Positions 25,446 through 36,625 are shown, numbered from the stretch's first letter. The stretch is 64,000 nucleotides of DNA from Gymnothorax reevesii (GCA_029721435.1 CM056584.1:12017739-12081738), one strand, 5' to 3'. The notes: generated from the letters alone by a model not told the origin. Made by a program: numbers and translations.

Positions 25446-25474
25446 TTTTTATTTATTATTATTATTATTATTAT
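25446..25474. repeat. (ATT)n microsatellite
   Basis: About eight copies of TTA/ATT in a row. Confidence 0.8.
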
Positions 25475-25899
25475 AGGAACTTAGAATTTAAAGTAGGCCT
25501 GTACAAGCATTTATATAAACTCATCCATATTCAGTCCTCGTTCACAAAAGAAAATCTGTGCCCATAATCTAAAAGCTCACTTAACACACATTAGCACCAA
25601 ATCGCAGAAATCAGCAAAGTCTATTCAAAAGATAAGAGAGTTTCATACAAAACAAAAGGAGTCAGCAGTGCCGAGAAGACCTGGGATCAAATTACCTCAC
25701 TGAATGACTTTCTACCTTTTTTTTCATTTCAGAAAGATGTCTCAAAATAACAAAACGTGGCAATGCCATTAGAGAATGACTCAAGAGGTTCCTTACAGTA
25801 GCTTTGTGGGATAGTAGTAGTAAGGCATCCCCCTTAACTTGCCCACTTAAGTGGGAAACACGTCTCACTTAATAAGCAAATTCTTAGCGTAACAAAATG

Positions 25900-26137
25900 C
25901 CCCACAACCTGTAGTAAACTACCCCATATATGGGGTAGTTTGTCACAGGTGACGGGGGTCTATTTTTTCCTCATCTGCATCACGAATGCGCAGAATATAA
26001 GGGTTACTGCAGATCAGTCATGTAGTTGAATAAACTTTGTATCTGTTCAGTGCATATTGGTGACAAAAACCTGATGATGTCAATTTTACAACCGTTAAAA
26101 GAAAAAGTGTAACAACTAGACCCGGTCTCCCCTACAG
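25900..26137. mobile_element. Partial pogo-like MITE
   Basis: The right end GTAACAACTAGACCCGGTCT then CCCCTA is, reverse-complemented, close to the left terminus of the element at 36775. A second end-like sequence GGGGTAGTTTGTCACAGGTG begins at 25931 and is mirrored by AAACTACCCC just before it. Boundaries on the left are uncertain. Confidence 0.5.
25916..25941. repeat. 26-bp perfect palindrome containing a CArg-type box
   Basis: The sequence is AAACTACCCCATA followed by its exact mirror complement. The centre CCATATATGG matches the CC(A/T)6GG CArG consensus bound by SRF. It probably arises from two abutting pogo-like termini, so a regulatory role is only a possibility. Confidence 0.8.
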
Positions 26138-26799
26138 CTAACTTTTTTTTTCAGTCATGATGGCAAATTTATTGTTTTTGACACCCATAAAATCTTGCTA
26201 TAAGTTTTTATCGTTGCGTGATATTTTCTATTTTCATCAGAAAAAAGAAATCGACAATATTTTATATAACTGAGGCATTAAACAGAGAGAAAACTCCAGC
26301 TGTAACACCGATAATTTCTCTCAAGAGAATTTTTCTATCGTAAATGACGGAAAACGGGGAGATGGCGTTAACCGCATAAACTGTCACATACATCGACAAA
26401 ATATGCAATAAAACAACTCAGAGCAGTTGACTACAAACAGAAATTCTGGGATTGCAAACATTTCATAATGAATGGAGTTGTTTTATACGGATGGTGTTCA
26501 GTTTTAGATGAACGCATCAGGCCTTGGGCAGAAATCAGGAAATGAATGCATCAGAAAATGAACAGAAGGATGTTCATTATCGAATGCAGTGGTCAGGATT
26601 GGAGCCTCGAATGCATCCAAAAATGAACAGGCATCCGTTCAAAAATGAATGCGTTCACTGTTCAGAATATTGACAAGCTCCCTATGGTGGTTAATGTTGA
26701 TTTTTTTTCCTGTTAATTTGTCACCTCTCGGGATGAGCTCAGTGAGGGGAAAAAAAAAAGAAAAAAACAAGTGTCCAGCGTCATCTTTGTCTTCAATTT

Positions 26800-27370
26800 C
26801 TTCAAACATCTTCTCCAAAACTGCTAGCCAGATTTACGTATTTGGTATGGGGCTTTCTTGGGACCATGTCACTTGAAGTCTATTCACAGTTTTGAAAATT
26901 TTTCATTATTAGATTTTTTCACAAATTTTTTTTTTTCTAGTTAAAATTTCCCCATTTACTTATAATGGTGAAATCTTTCACAGTCTTCTTCTCTGAAACC
27001 ACAGATGGGATTTACTTAAAATTTGGCGAGGAGCTTTCTTGGTACAGTGTCTCGGAAGCATGTTCGCAGTTTAGAAAATTTTGATTATTAGATTTTAAAC
27101 AATTTTTTTTTTTCTAATTAAAAATTCCTCATTTAGGTCGAACAGTAAAATATTTGACAGTCCTCTTCTCTGAAACCACTCGCTGGATTTACTCCAAATT
27201 TGGTGTTGAGCTCCCCTGGGACCATGTCACTGAAGTTTGTTCACAGGCATATTCATCTTCTTTAGCAAATGTTCAAAGTCTGTCTCCTCCGAGGTTTATG
27301 ATTGCATTATACTTATTACAGGCCTTCTATGGGACAGTACTCCAAACTAATATAGCGCTTGTTTTGAAGT
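26800..27370. repeat. Diverged tandem repeat, period about 177 bp, three units
   Basis: Each unit has CTTCTCTGAAACCAC, a GGATTTACTCCAAATTTGG-like phrase, GAGCTTTCTTGGGACCATGT, TTTTGATTATTAGATTTT and an AT-rich spacer with a T-run. Equivalent positions fall near 26823, 27001 and 27178. The unit style resembles interspersed fish repeats. ORFs here are repeat shadows. Confidence 0.75.
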
Positions 27371-28130
27371 TTTGATTTTAAAAATTTTTCAATGAATTTT
27401 TGCCATTTTTAAATGGGACTTCACTGGAATTCTAAAATCTACACGAATCTCCGATGTTTATGATCCGAATTCTTTTGAAAATAGGCATAAACATTCTATG
27501 AGTGAGTCCTCAGAATAATAGAAGTTTTTTTTTAATGTTTGATATTTGAATTTCTTAATGAATTTATGAAATTTTTAAATGAGACTTTATTATGTTAATC
27601 AGTTCATTTCAAATTCTTTCTCCTTCTAGTTTTACAAATCCAGATATTAAAAATAAGTGTGAAATTGTTCTTAATTGACTTATTTCTTATGTGGGGGTGA
27701 GTTATAGAGCCATTGGTCCTATTTTTTATTATGTACTAAGTAAAATATACTGTCTGCCGGGCATTTTCCTATCCCAGAACAAGGATTATCATTTTTACTG
27801 AGAGAAAATGAACTCATTGCTTAAAGTTTTATTGGTCTTCTCATTTTCATGCATACTGTTAACATTGTTCAATCAAAATAGAAATAAAACCTATTCCAAA
27901 TCCATACAAATGTCACACTTTATACTGCTCGTGGGGGAGGATGGAGGATTGGAGGACTTTCTACACCGAAAAAAATTACTTCTCTGGCCCTCAGGTAATC
28001 ATGTCATTTTCTATGGAGTCAGATTTCAAAATGGCAGCAGCATCCCTGCGGTCCACTTCTTGGCAGCAGCTGAGTGTTTCTTTATTGAGATATGGCTTTT
28101 GGATTGAATCACAGCACGGTGAAAGCTGGA
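27371..28130. other. AT-rich stretch, no gene recognised
   Basis: This is AT-rich sequence with short ORFs. A 99-aa frame at 27808-28107 begins with a hydrophobic stretch (LLKVLLVFSFSCILL) but lacks any splice or family support. Confidence 0.4.
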
Positions 28131-28730
28131 TCGTTGTCACGACAGAGGAATGCAGACAGGGGGCCTTCAAGCCGGAGTCCGCTAAGCCCTCTGGTGACGG
28201 TCACGTTTGTTGTGTGGAGCCCGATAAATCCTGTCCGGGAAATGGCGAATTAGTGTGTGCAGTGGTGAATCTCGCATGCAGTGATAACTCATGCACATGA
28301 AAGTGAAGCGTTTAACGGAGCGTGGCGGGCCGGGCCATAAAACCGGCACACCTGTGGGCTTCCCAGGTCCCCTTTACCGCGAAATTCTCAGTCAGGGTGG
28401 ATTACAGCGAACTAACTGTCTCTCAAGCGCCCTCCATAAACCTCATTAAAACTTCCATTACACGGGCTCCCTTGACGATTCCCGATTCATAAACATTACA
28501 CAGATGGAGCATTAAAAATAGAACTGCAGCAACAAAAGATGAGGGTCCTTTATTTTGCTACAAGTGCGGGAGAATGATAGGGGGAGGGGGGGGGCGTGTG
28601 TTTTTGCATCCATGGAAGACGAGGCCATCTGCCCAGGCAACAGGGCCTTAGGTTTTCCCGTTGACGGCCGCTCGGAGAGGAATGCAGAAACCATGTTGCC
28701 ACGACAACCAGGGTCGTAAGCGCAACAGCC

Positions 28731-28755
28731 TTCTCTCTCTCTCTCTCTCTCTCTC
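28731..28755. repeat. (TC)n microsatellite
   Basis: About twelve TC units. Confidence 0.95.
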
Positions 28756-31334
28756 GCGTCTTTTTGCGAAGGAACCATCAGGCGAGTTCGATAATGGACT
28801 TGAAAAGAAAAACTTAAATGACAGCCCTTCCTTAATGTGCCAGGCATCGAGCAGGGAGTCATTTTCTGTGAGGGAGAGCCATTTTGATTTTCTGTCTTTT
28901 AATTACAGAGCCCCCATGTTATATAAGTTAATGAATAATCAATGGAAGCAGACCGTCTTGATTGAAGGCGAATGAGGTGACATGAAGGGATAATGAGTAG
29001 TGGAACTTGCGTAAGTGTGAGAGTTATTGAAGCCTGTGGAGAGTCTGCCGCAGGAACTAAAATCTCCACCTAAAAGACTGAGGGGACCCTTACTCCAAAC
29101 CTTAAACGCAACCACGTATGGGGCTTTAGTGGCCTTGTTATCGAAAGATCGGATGACATTCATACTAATTAATGACCTATTTCTCTTCCACTTTAAAGCA
29201 AGGTTGTGGATAACGATGTATGCGTCTTCTCCGCAATGTGCAGCAGCACAATCATGCAGAAGGCAGTGCGTGTGGTAACGTTCTGGCACAAACTGGGCCT
29301 CTGTGTTCTCACAGTCTATATGCATGGAGTCTTTGACACCTGTCAGGATGGGCAACTGTGTACCACAGCACTAAAATCCACACAGCTTACAGCAACAGTG
29401 TACATGTCCTGCATGCACTCTCCCAGCAAAACCTTATTTAGTAATTTTTTGGTTTAACCTTATTTTATTTTTTTTATTTACGCACTTTTAACTAATGTAA
29501 TTGCAAAGGCATGCGGCGTGACATGACAGGTGACAAGTCAAAGGATCTGAAATTGATCTTGCTATATATTTGGGTAAATAAAAAGCAATAATTTGTGAAA
29601 GACAAGTAAACTGATTTGTTCATTCTACTCAATCTTTTATTGCAAGAAGTATGCGTAGCATGTTCACATTGAAAGATGTACAAAACAGTCATTTCCTATA
29701 TATACCCAGATGGTGTACTTGATCATCTGAAAATTCAAGTGTTCAATGATTGACTCAGTACACTCTTTTATCTAGCCACATTTGCTATGAACTGAAAGAA
29801 GAGGACCTGTTGGGCCTCTAATAGAAATGTTCATTACAAGTTGGTGGGCACCGTTACAGACCATAACAGGGACAGCAGGACCTGGTAAATTTTAGATCAA
29901 CCCATCTTCCATTGTTAAACATTGGATTTCAATTGTTGGACTTATATTTTTCAGTTTTACGGTGCATGGCAGCCTGATTTTTGCCATAATCCTGGTAGTG
30001 CTAAACAGGCTGGCTACGGCTTTCTTTTATTTGTTAGCTGACTTGCTACATTTAGTGATAAATATTTTGTTCTGAGAAGTTATGACAGCTGTCTTGCCAT
30101 TCTCCTTTCATTGTAGTTTCAAATAGTGTTCCATTTGAGACGGGACCCGTGAAAATGATTGTACAAAATGCTCCAACACAAAGTTTATGTTGTGTGAGTA
30201 TTGAGTATGTAGTGCATCATTTCAGACACAGCACTGGAGAACACCAGCGCTTTTCTTTGCTTTAATTACCCATCAGCCCCCACCGTTGAATGGGATGCAC
30301 CTGATCTCCCCTCTCCTGTTCGATGAAAGAACAAACCAGCCAAAGAACCACTCCCTTGGTAAAGTTACTGGATCAGAAGAAGATAAGGGCAGCAAAGGAT
30401 GTTTCCAGAATGTCCAATTAGCCAGCTGTTCCCGCCGAAACGGTGTTATCAGTCTTCGACGACCCTGTGCTGCTTGTTGGCGATAAGCCGAAAGGATTGC
30501 ACATTGGTCATTAGCACGAACGAGAAAAAATGAGCCAACAATGCCGCCCGCTCCTTCAAAATACATAAATAAGAATCCTGCCAGGTTCTATCTCCTGGGA
30601 GGACACTGTGGAATGATAACATGTGTTCAGTGCGACACAAATTATAACAACAATCTAGGCATTTTTTATCCGCGGTTTCGAGAAGAGGAGACATTGATGT
30701 ACAGGCAGGAGACCGTCGCAGATTGCGGCATCTTGAAACCACAAGTGGACGAAGCAGCAGCGCTCGCCGATTTCAGCGAATCATATCTATAAGTGGAGTG
30801 ACCAGAGAATGGACTTGTTGGGTTGAACGAGGCTGTGCGCGTGACTCCTCATTGAAACCGCGCCCATTGGAGATTTTCTCTTTCCGATCTGAACCTCAAC
30901 CCTCCAAAAGTAAGCAGGAACCGCAAATGCAATTGCGCATGTTGATGCTGATTTGAATGCCGCGCACGCACAGAGCAGTTGGAGAGGACAAGGCCTGCGG
31001 GCCACAGTCATTAATCCGAATAATGTGTGCCCTGCCTTTTTTTTTTTTTTACGACTTTATGATTCCATCGTCGTATCATTGTACCGAAATGATTGCCCTA
31101 GTCTTCCCTGATTTAATTGAAACTATTGTGTCATCCAGGATCGTCCAAGAGCTAATGAGGAAACCTCAGGACCACATTCAATAATTAAAACTGACAAAGC
31201 TGTAGTCGTCACTTTGTCATAATAAAAAAAACTGAAAGGCAGTTTAAACAGGACAATTTTATTTAGTTTTTGTAAAAACAATTAAATATACTTGGAAGAA
31301 GATGACAACATGCAAGCATTGATCTTTCTGCCTG

Positions 31335-31379
31335 AATTAATTGCCAACATAATCTTCAATGGTATGTTGGCAATTAATT
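31335..31379. repeat. 17-bp perfect hairpin with 11-nt loop
   Basis: AATTAATTGCCAACATA at 31335-31351 pairs with its exact complement at 31363-31379. It sits in non-repetitive sequence of intron or intergenic DNA. It may be a structural or regulatory hairpin; stem length is shorter than a typical microRNA precursor. Confidence 0.75.
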
Positions 31380-31928
31380 TGTATTTGAAAGGTTTAAAAA
31401 AAAAAAAAAAAAAAAAGAACTCGAGGATTTGACCTGGGTTCCTGTTGGACAAAGACAGCGGCGAATTCCTCAAAATACTCTGCGGCACTCGGCTGTTCTA
31501 AGAGCAAAGGCAGAACAGATTTGTAAATGTTCGCTGCCAGTAAAATTCAGGCGGCAGCCAAATGATCTGATTAAAATCTTTTGGAGAACATTGTCTTCTG
31601 TGACATCACAGTTTCAATTTAATGCAAATTGTCTTCTCTGGCAGAACTTCGCTTTTCGCTGCCAAGTTTGGAAACCCAGAAATGTGATAATAACTTTCCA
31701 ATGTGCATAATCCAACTAATGACAACAGGCAAATTGGTGCTCTCCATTCTCTGACTCAGACTAAATCCAAACCTGATGATGTTTTATGAGGATAGAGATG
31801 CGATTTCAGGCTGTTGGATGCTCATTGTTGGAATAAATCGAATGCGTTTCAAGGAAAATTGAAACTACTTGGCTGTTAGCACTGCGTGGTTGTTGAGAAC
31901 AGATCTGACTCTTCCATTCTCTCAAATA

Positions 31929-31947
31929 CACACACACACACACACAC
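31929..31947. repeat. (CA)n microsatellite
   Basis: Short CA run of about nine units. Confidence 0.9.
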
Positions 31948-33189
31948 GGACTCACAGCGAGCCTGAGCAGTAACGGCAGCCTGAGAAATATTACAGCTGA
32001 TGAGAGACTTCTCACTTGTTTGAAGGTTCAGACACACACACTTCCCTTTAACAGGCACGTAAAAGCTGAGCACAGATTTATCTCAAACTGCATTCGACAT
32101 GAATGGCAGGGCCGCCCATATCGCCGCATGGGTGATCAAACGCAGCAGCAGGGATTACATCTCTGCCGCTCTGCTCCGGAGATCGGCGACCTCGTCCAGA
32201 GGAAAAAGGGAAATTGCCTGTGATGGGGGAGAGCAATTTCTCCCAAAACATGGAAACTCCATCTGAGACAATGGGGTCAACCCCATTCCTGTGGAAGGAC
32301 ATTACAAACTACCGCTCTACAGCTTCGATTTGAGAGTCGCTCAGTTTGTGACAGAGGTCGTTCCTGCACCTAAAACAAACCGCCCAGGAATAAAGAAACG
32401 ACGGGTGAAATGACTTCGTTTAAAGCCACCGACCCAGGGGTGAGGTCATTAAATATTTACAGGCTGTTTAATATGGAGTCAGTAATTATTCATGAGGCCA
32501 TTAGCGGGGGTGGGGGGGGGTCATTGGAGGCGGTACGGTTTGCATTCCAGGACTTTGCCCTCATACAACCATTTGTGCAAGTGTGAATGAACTTCTATCT
32601 CTGTATTTGAAAGTGGCTGTGCTAGAAACAGAATACTTCCAACTAACGGCTGCAGCAATTTATCGAGGCTGTGCAGTCGCTCGACTGCTAATTACAGGCT
32701 AAAATTATAATGTTGCCTTGTTGATTCGATTCTAATGGCACAAACACAACATGCCTTAATGTTTTCAAAACGGCTCCACGTTGACCTCTGGAGTCATGTA
32801 ATCCATTTGCTTAAATGCTGCCCTAAATTAGTGTTTCCTGATGAATTCTCCTGTAATTGATGCATTTGTGCATTTTGTGGGCTGTACACACCTGGGATGA
32901 TTTTACTGGAGAATATGTGGACCGCTGATGGGAACTGACTTTTCAGGGAGACCCCCCTGAAAGAGGGAGATGGGTACCTCCAAATGGTCTCCGTCAGTAA
33001 TGCGGACCACATGCCATCTTCTCACTGCATAAGCCTTTGCACAGTAGGTTTCATGGAGTTTTCTTTTGCGATTGTTGGACTTTATTTGTTGTCCGTTACC
33101 AGTATGTTTGCTTCAATAGTTCTTCTGTCAGCATGGGAATGTACAGTTATTTTTACTTATTTATTCAATTATGTATTTACTTATTTATT

Positions 33190-33520
33190 AATTTTTATTT
33201 AAGTCAGCTTTATTAAACCAGGTTGGTCCCATGGAGATTAAAATCTCCTTTTACAAGAGAGAGAGACCTGGCCAAGACTAGCAGTAGTGTAAGCAGTTCA
33301 TCAACAAACTCACATCAAGACAAAACAAGTAAAACAATGCAATACATTAAAAAAAGTGCATCAGTCCCAACACCGTAAGAATGAACATTTCTCAGGTGTT
33401 GATAGACTTGGCTTCCATACACTTTATAATGGGTTTAAATTCACAGAGTGTCAGTAAATCTCAAGTTGAGAACATTTTAATCACACACATCGCATATTCG
33501 TGAATTCGCACCTTTAAAAC
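33190..33520 (-). repeat. 3' tail of a LINE-type retrotransposon, inverted
   Basis: The sequence begins with TTTATT repeats, then AAACCAGGTTGGTCCCATGG and AGATTAAAATCTCCTTTTAC, AGACCTGGCCAAGA. Reverse-complemented, it resembles the tail at 296-402, ending in AATAAA-rich sequence. It is 5'-truncated with no ORF. Confidence 0.6.
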
Positions 33521-33529
33521 CTAAGGCAG

Positions 33530-33870
33530 CACTAGCGTCTAATTAGACGGCGAACTTCCCGCGGCAGGAATGGCGAAACAAATTTTAAATCCAATTTGCG
33601 CCAAATTGCCTGGACTTCTCGGGACTAATAAAGCTGAAGCTCTCTCTCCTACTCTTCCGCTTTTTGGAAAAGCGCCGGGCGCGCGGACTGCAGAGACTGG
33701 CTGTCGGGAACGGCCTTTAACGAGGCACGTGCGCTTGTCAGAGCATCGCCGCAGAGCGGGGCTGCTTTGTGCCGCGTGACGCTTGGCTGAGCAGCTGCGG
33801 AAGTGTCAGGCTGTTCGTCCAGAGCTGCGCTTTATCCCTTCAATATCTGCACGGCTCCGTGCGAGCCAGT
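33530..33870. promoter_or_regulatory. CpG-rich non-repetitive block
   Basis: CpG words are dense (GCGCCGGGCGCGCGGACTGC, CACGTGCGCTTG, CATCGCCGCAGAGCGGGGC) compared with flanking DNA. The 69-codon frame has no known family. Candidate enhancer or promoter. Confidence 0.3.
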
Positions 33871-33995
33871 GATCCAATATCCATTCATCTTGTCAAGACG
33901 TTTTGCTTTTCAGCACCTCTCCATAGGCCTGGATGCTGTAATTCCTGTCAGTTAGGACCTCTGTGTATTTACTGGGTTTAGTTTGTTCTGTCTCA

Positions 33996-34421
33996 CTCTT
34001 CAAAGTTCTCTCTGTCCTCCTCCCTCTCTCCATCCCTCTTTCTCTCCACCCATCCTTCCCTCCCTCTCTCTCTCTTACTGCCCCTGTTTCGCCATCCCTC
34101 CTTTCTCCTTCCCTTTAAACTCCTCTATCCCCTTTATCCCTCCCTTCCTTCCACCCCATCTTCCTCTCTCTCCCTCCATCCATCTCCCCCTCCTTCCCTC
34201 TCTCCCTATCCCTCCCTCCCACCCTCTCTCTCTTACTGTCCCTCTCTCTCCATCCTTCCTATCTCCTTCCCTCAATACCCCTCCATCCCTCTGTTTCCCT
34301 TCCTCCCCATCGCTCTCTCTTTCCCACCATCCATCTGCCCCTCCTTCCCTCTCTCCCATCTCTCTCTCCCTCCCTCCCTTACCCCATCCCTACCCCTCTC
34401 CCCTCCCTCCATCACTGGAGC
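33996..34421. repeat. Polypyrimidine tract
   Basis: Over 400 bp of CCCTCC/TCTCTC sequence. The 184-codon plus-strand frame and the minus-strand Gly/Arg/Glu frame are composition artefacts. The tract precedes a candidate exon at 34449. Confidence 0.9.
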
Positions 34422-34448
34422 TGAGCCATACTTGCGCTGTCTTCACAG

Positions 34449-34499
34449 AGCCTGAGAGCTGTTTTCCAGAGGATTGTGTCAGGTGTGAAAAATCACTTG
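34449..34499 (+). other. Candidate cassette exon
   Basis: A 51-bp segment lies between CTGTCTTCACAG and GTAAGC, with a 400-bp pyrimidine tract upstream. It is divisible by three and open in the frame EPESCFPEDCVRCEKSLG (first residue shared with the upstream exon). The Cys spacing is suggestive, but I do not recognise a protein. It is on the strand opposite rab26, so it would belong to another gene or be a chance splice pair. Confidence 0.25.
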
Positions 34500-35546
34500 G
34501 TAAGCAGATGTGGTTCTGTCGCTGTTTTCTTATATGATGGTAATTGCAACACAAGCCATTAGCGCTGAGAGAGAATGAGGGATCCAGATGTTCTGGTGTG
34601 CACCTTCAGCCTTTTTTTGCCATCTTTTCTCTCATTCCATGCATATGCTCGCATTTTGTGCATTACAGATGCAAGACACATCTTACTTGTGCATAATCTT
34701 GCTCCAGCTCCAACGAAAAAGTGCGGAATTGAGTTGTTGAGTTGATCACAGATTAATTTGCTCCCACTGAATGTTTGCTAATTGCATCTGTCCTCCAGAG
34801 ATTTGCAGCAGGACTGTTTGGCAAGGTTTGCTGTTGAAATTTGTACATTTCACACTGTGTGCATTTACTTTGTGTGAGTACTGGTCAGTCTTGGTCATAA
34901 AAGGATGTTTGTAGCATCTCCCCTTTCCTCCGCTCTGACCCCCCCCCTCCCCACACCCCTTCAGCCATCGGGTAACTGGGGCACAAAGACTGCACTAGTT
35001 TGTCCTGAACTTTGCTTTAGACATAACTACAGCGTGTTTTGGAAGCAACACTCTGAAAATTGGTCTCCATTGCACAACACAACATTGTCTGGTTGGTTTA
35101 CAGAGAGCTGAGTGGTCTTTACCTTAAAACATAATAACCGTGAAATAAGTATAAAATTATTACCAGACATAGCTTTCCATTTGGCCACAAAATGAGCTCC
35201 AGAGCACTGCTGTGAAAGAGTAGCTCATGCTAATGCAATCCAGTCTCCGCTGATCCTTTTGGCCAGACCACATGTTCCCGTATTTGACTGATGAAACTAT
35301 TTACAGGAGCTTGCAATGGGGGATAATAAGCCTGTTTTTAGCTTTAGCTCTCACTGTGTGTACTTGAATGTCTGTCGCTGATGTAGAATCAGACTGTACC
35401 CAAAGCATGTGTGCATATATGAGTATGTACATGTATTTGTGTGTAGATTTCTCTGTTTGTTTGCTTGTTCACCTCTTGTCTGTGTGTGATTTCTTGCATG
35501 TATTAATGTGTGAAAGTGTGCGCATGTATGTTATGACAAAACTCAC

Positions 35547-35657
35547 TCTGAAGTCGATCCCTACGGTAGAGATGAAGCTGCCAGCCAGGAATGCTCCATC
35601 TTTAAAACGCACCAGCAGGCAGGTCTTTCCAACTCCAGAGTCTCCAACCAGCATCAC
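35547..35657 (-). CDS. rab26: rab26 coding exon 2 (P-loop and switch I)
   Basis: This exon is 111 bp, 37 codons, flanked by a pyrimidine-rich acceptor ending CTCTCAG and by the donor GTGAGT. It encodes [15 protein letters not shown] and [11 protein letters not shown], ending [16 protein letters not shown] is the G1/P-loop nucleotide-binding motif, and the Thr in STVGID is the switch I (G2) Mg2+-coordinating residue. FKDGAFLAG followed by FIS matches RAB26 better than RAB37, which I recall as having FLSG and FIA here. Both junctions are phase 0. The next exon should start NKV and run into WDTAGQE. I looked for that on the minus strand between 1 and 35546 and did not find it, so the gene is partial as seen here. 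The acceptor side lies directly against a minisatellite. Confidence 0.95.
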
Positions 35658-35680
35658 CTGAGAGCAGAGAAAACAGTGCT

Positions 35681-36180
35681 ATGATATCGGTCCGAGACTC
35701 ACTGAGCCAGGTCTGAGACACACTGCGATTCAGCAAAAACAGACTGCGATGCGGGAGAAACGCATTGAGATGTAGGAGACAGAGATGCAGCAAAAATGCA
35801 CTGAGATGCAGGCAAAATGTAGTGGTGCATAGCAGAGACCCGCTGATACACAACAGGTACACACTGAGACAGGCCAGATACACTCTTCAACATGGTATAT
35901 TTATTGAAGCAACAGAGACACAGGTGAAATATACTGACACAGCAAAGATACACTCAGATACAACGGAACACGCTGAGACACGTCATGTACACACTGAGAC
36001 GTAGCAGAAACTTACTGTGGCGCAACAGAAACACACTGAGATGCAAGATAAACGCACTGAGATGCAGACAAATTGCTCTGGGTCGCGGGAAAAATGGACT
36101 GAGATCCAAGTGAAACACGCGAGATGCTGAGGAAATGCACCAAGAAGCAGAAAAACTGAGACATAGGAGAAATGCACTGA
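35681..36180. repeat. Diverged minisatellite, block 1 (about 21-bp period)
   Basis: The block is about 24 imperfect copies of a unit close to CACTGAGACACAGCAGAGAT plus one base, for example CACTGAGATGCAAGATAAAC near 36037 and the next unit at 36056. It begins about 23 bp from the exon 2 acceptor of rab26. The period is a multiple of three, so it gives long false ORFs on both strands. A second block of the same repeat lies at 38569-39540. Confidence 0.85.
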
Positions 36181-36436
36181 GGTTTTTTTTTATACATTTA
36201 CATGTATACTTTGAGTATTTAGATCGGAAAAACTTCATTCTGACGTGTTCATTTTGTATTTGTTGTCTTCATTTAGTCCGTCTTTGCCCTGACACAATGG
36301 ATAACAGGATAATACTGCATGTTGCCCCAACTGGGATCAATGTAGAGTCTCAAAAAGAGTGTAAATGACACCGCGCCAGTTTCAGTTTCCGCGAATACAC
36401 CGTTCATGATAAACAAATAAACTGAAGCCTTTCTTG

Positions 36437-36625
36437 ACAGGTAATTTAACTGGCACCTTTTTGCCAGTTATGTTAACTGTAATTTTACAGTAAGTTTACC
36501 ACTGAGTTCAGCGCATGTTCAGTGTAAACCAAGGTAAAAATGCGCACAGGACTCCACTTACAGTAAAAATGACAAGGAGGCAATGCGGCAATTTAACGGT
36601 TAAATTCAGTCAGTTTATAACAGTG
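36437..36625 (+). mobile_element. MITE family A, copy C
   Basis: This is a short element with the same body as copies at 13340-13513 and 15220-15431: AACTGGCACC, TTGCCAGTTATGTTAACTGT, a central AAGGAGGCAATGCGGCAATT stretch, and the end TTTATAACAGTG. The family has terminal inverted repeats close to CACTGTTATAAACTGGCACC and no coding capacity. The left terminus here is eroded. Confidence 0.75.

Larger units (their letters stand above)
21532..26683. mobile_element. 5.15 kb composite DNA element with terminal inverted repeats
   Basis: The left end reads AGGGAGCTTGTCAATATTCT then GAAC, and the right end is its exact reverse complement: a 24-bp perfect terminal repeat. Just inside, both ends carry variants of GCATTC, AAAAATGAACA and GAACAGGCAT (21565-21690 and 26505-26665), like subterminal transposase-binding arrays. 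A dead Tc1-like copy sits at 21819-23313 and a partial pogo-like MITE near 25900-26137. Removing these leaves roughly 3.4 kb with one intact ORF (23899-24345) and no recognisable transposase. No target-site duplication is evident at the flanks. The superfamily is unknown to me. The alternative, two unrelated half-elements in inverted orientation, is possible but less simple. Confidence 0.6.
28131..33189. other. Low-repeat stretch with possible conserved non-coding DNA
   Basis: Several blocks (28130-28480, 28790-29380, 30290-30960, 31280-31700, 32040-32510) are non-repetitive with TAAT-type motifs such as CTCATTAAAACTTCC and AGTAATTATTCATGAGGCCA. None has a supportable coding frame. If rab26 continues leftward this is intron 2. 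Conservation cannot be measured here. Confidence 0.35.

Noticed and set aside
28939..29355. 138-codon minus-strand ORF
   Set aside because: No known domain. It could be conserved non-coding sequence, but coding status is not supported.
33983..34537. 184-codon Pro/Ser-rich plus-strand ORF and its minus-strand Gly/Arg partner
   Set aside because: It covers a polypyrimidine tract; only the last 51 bp look exon-like and are reported separately.
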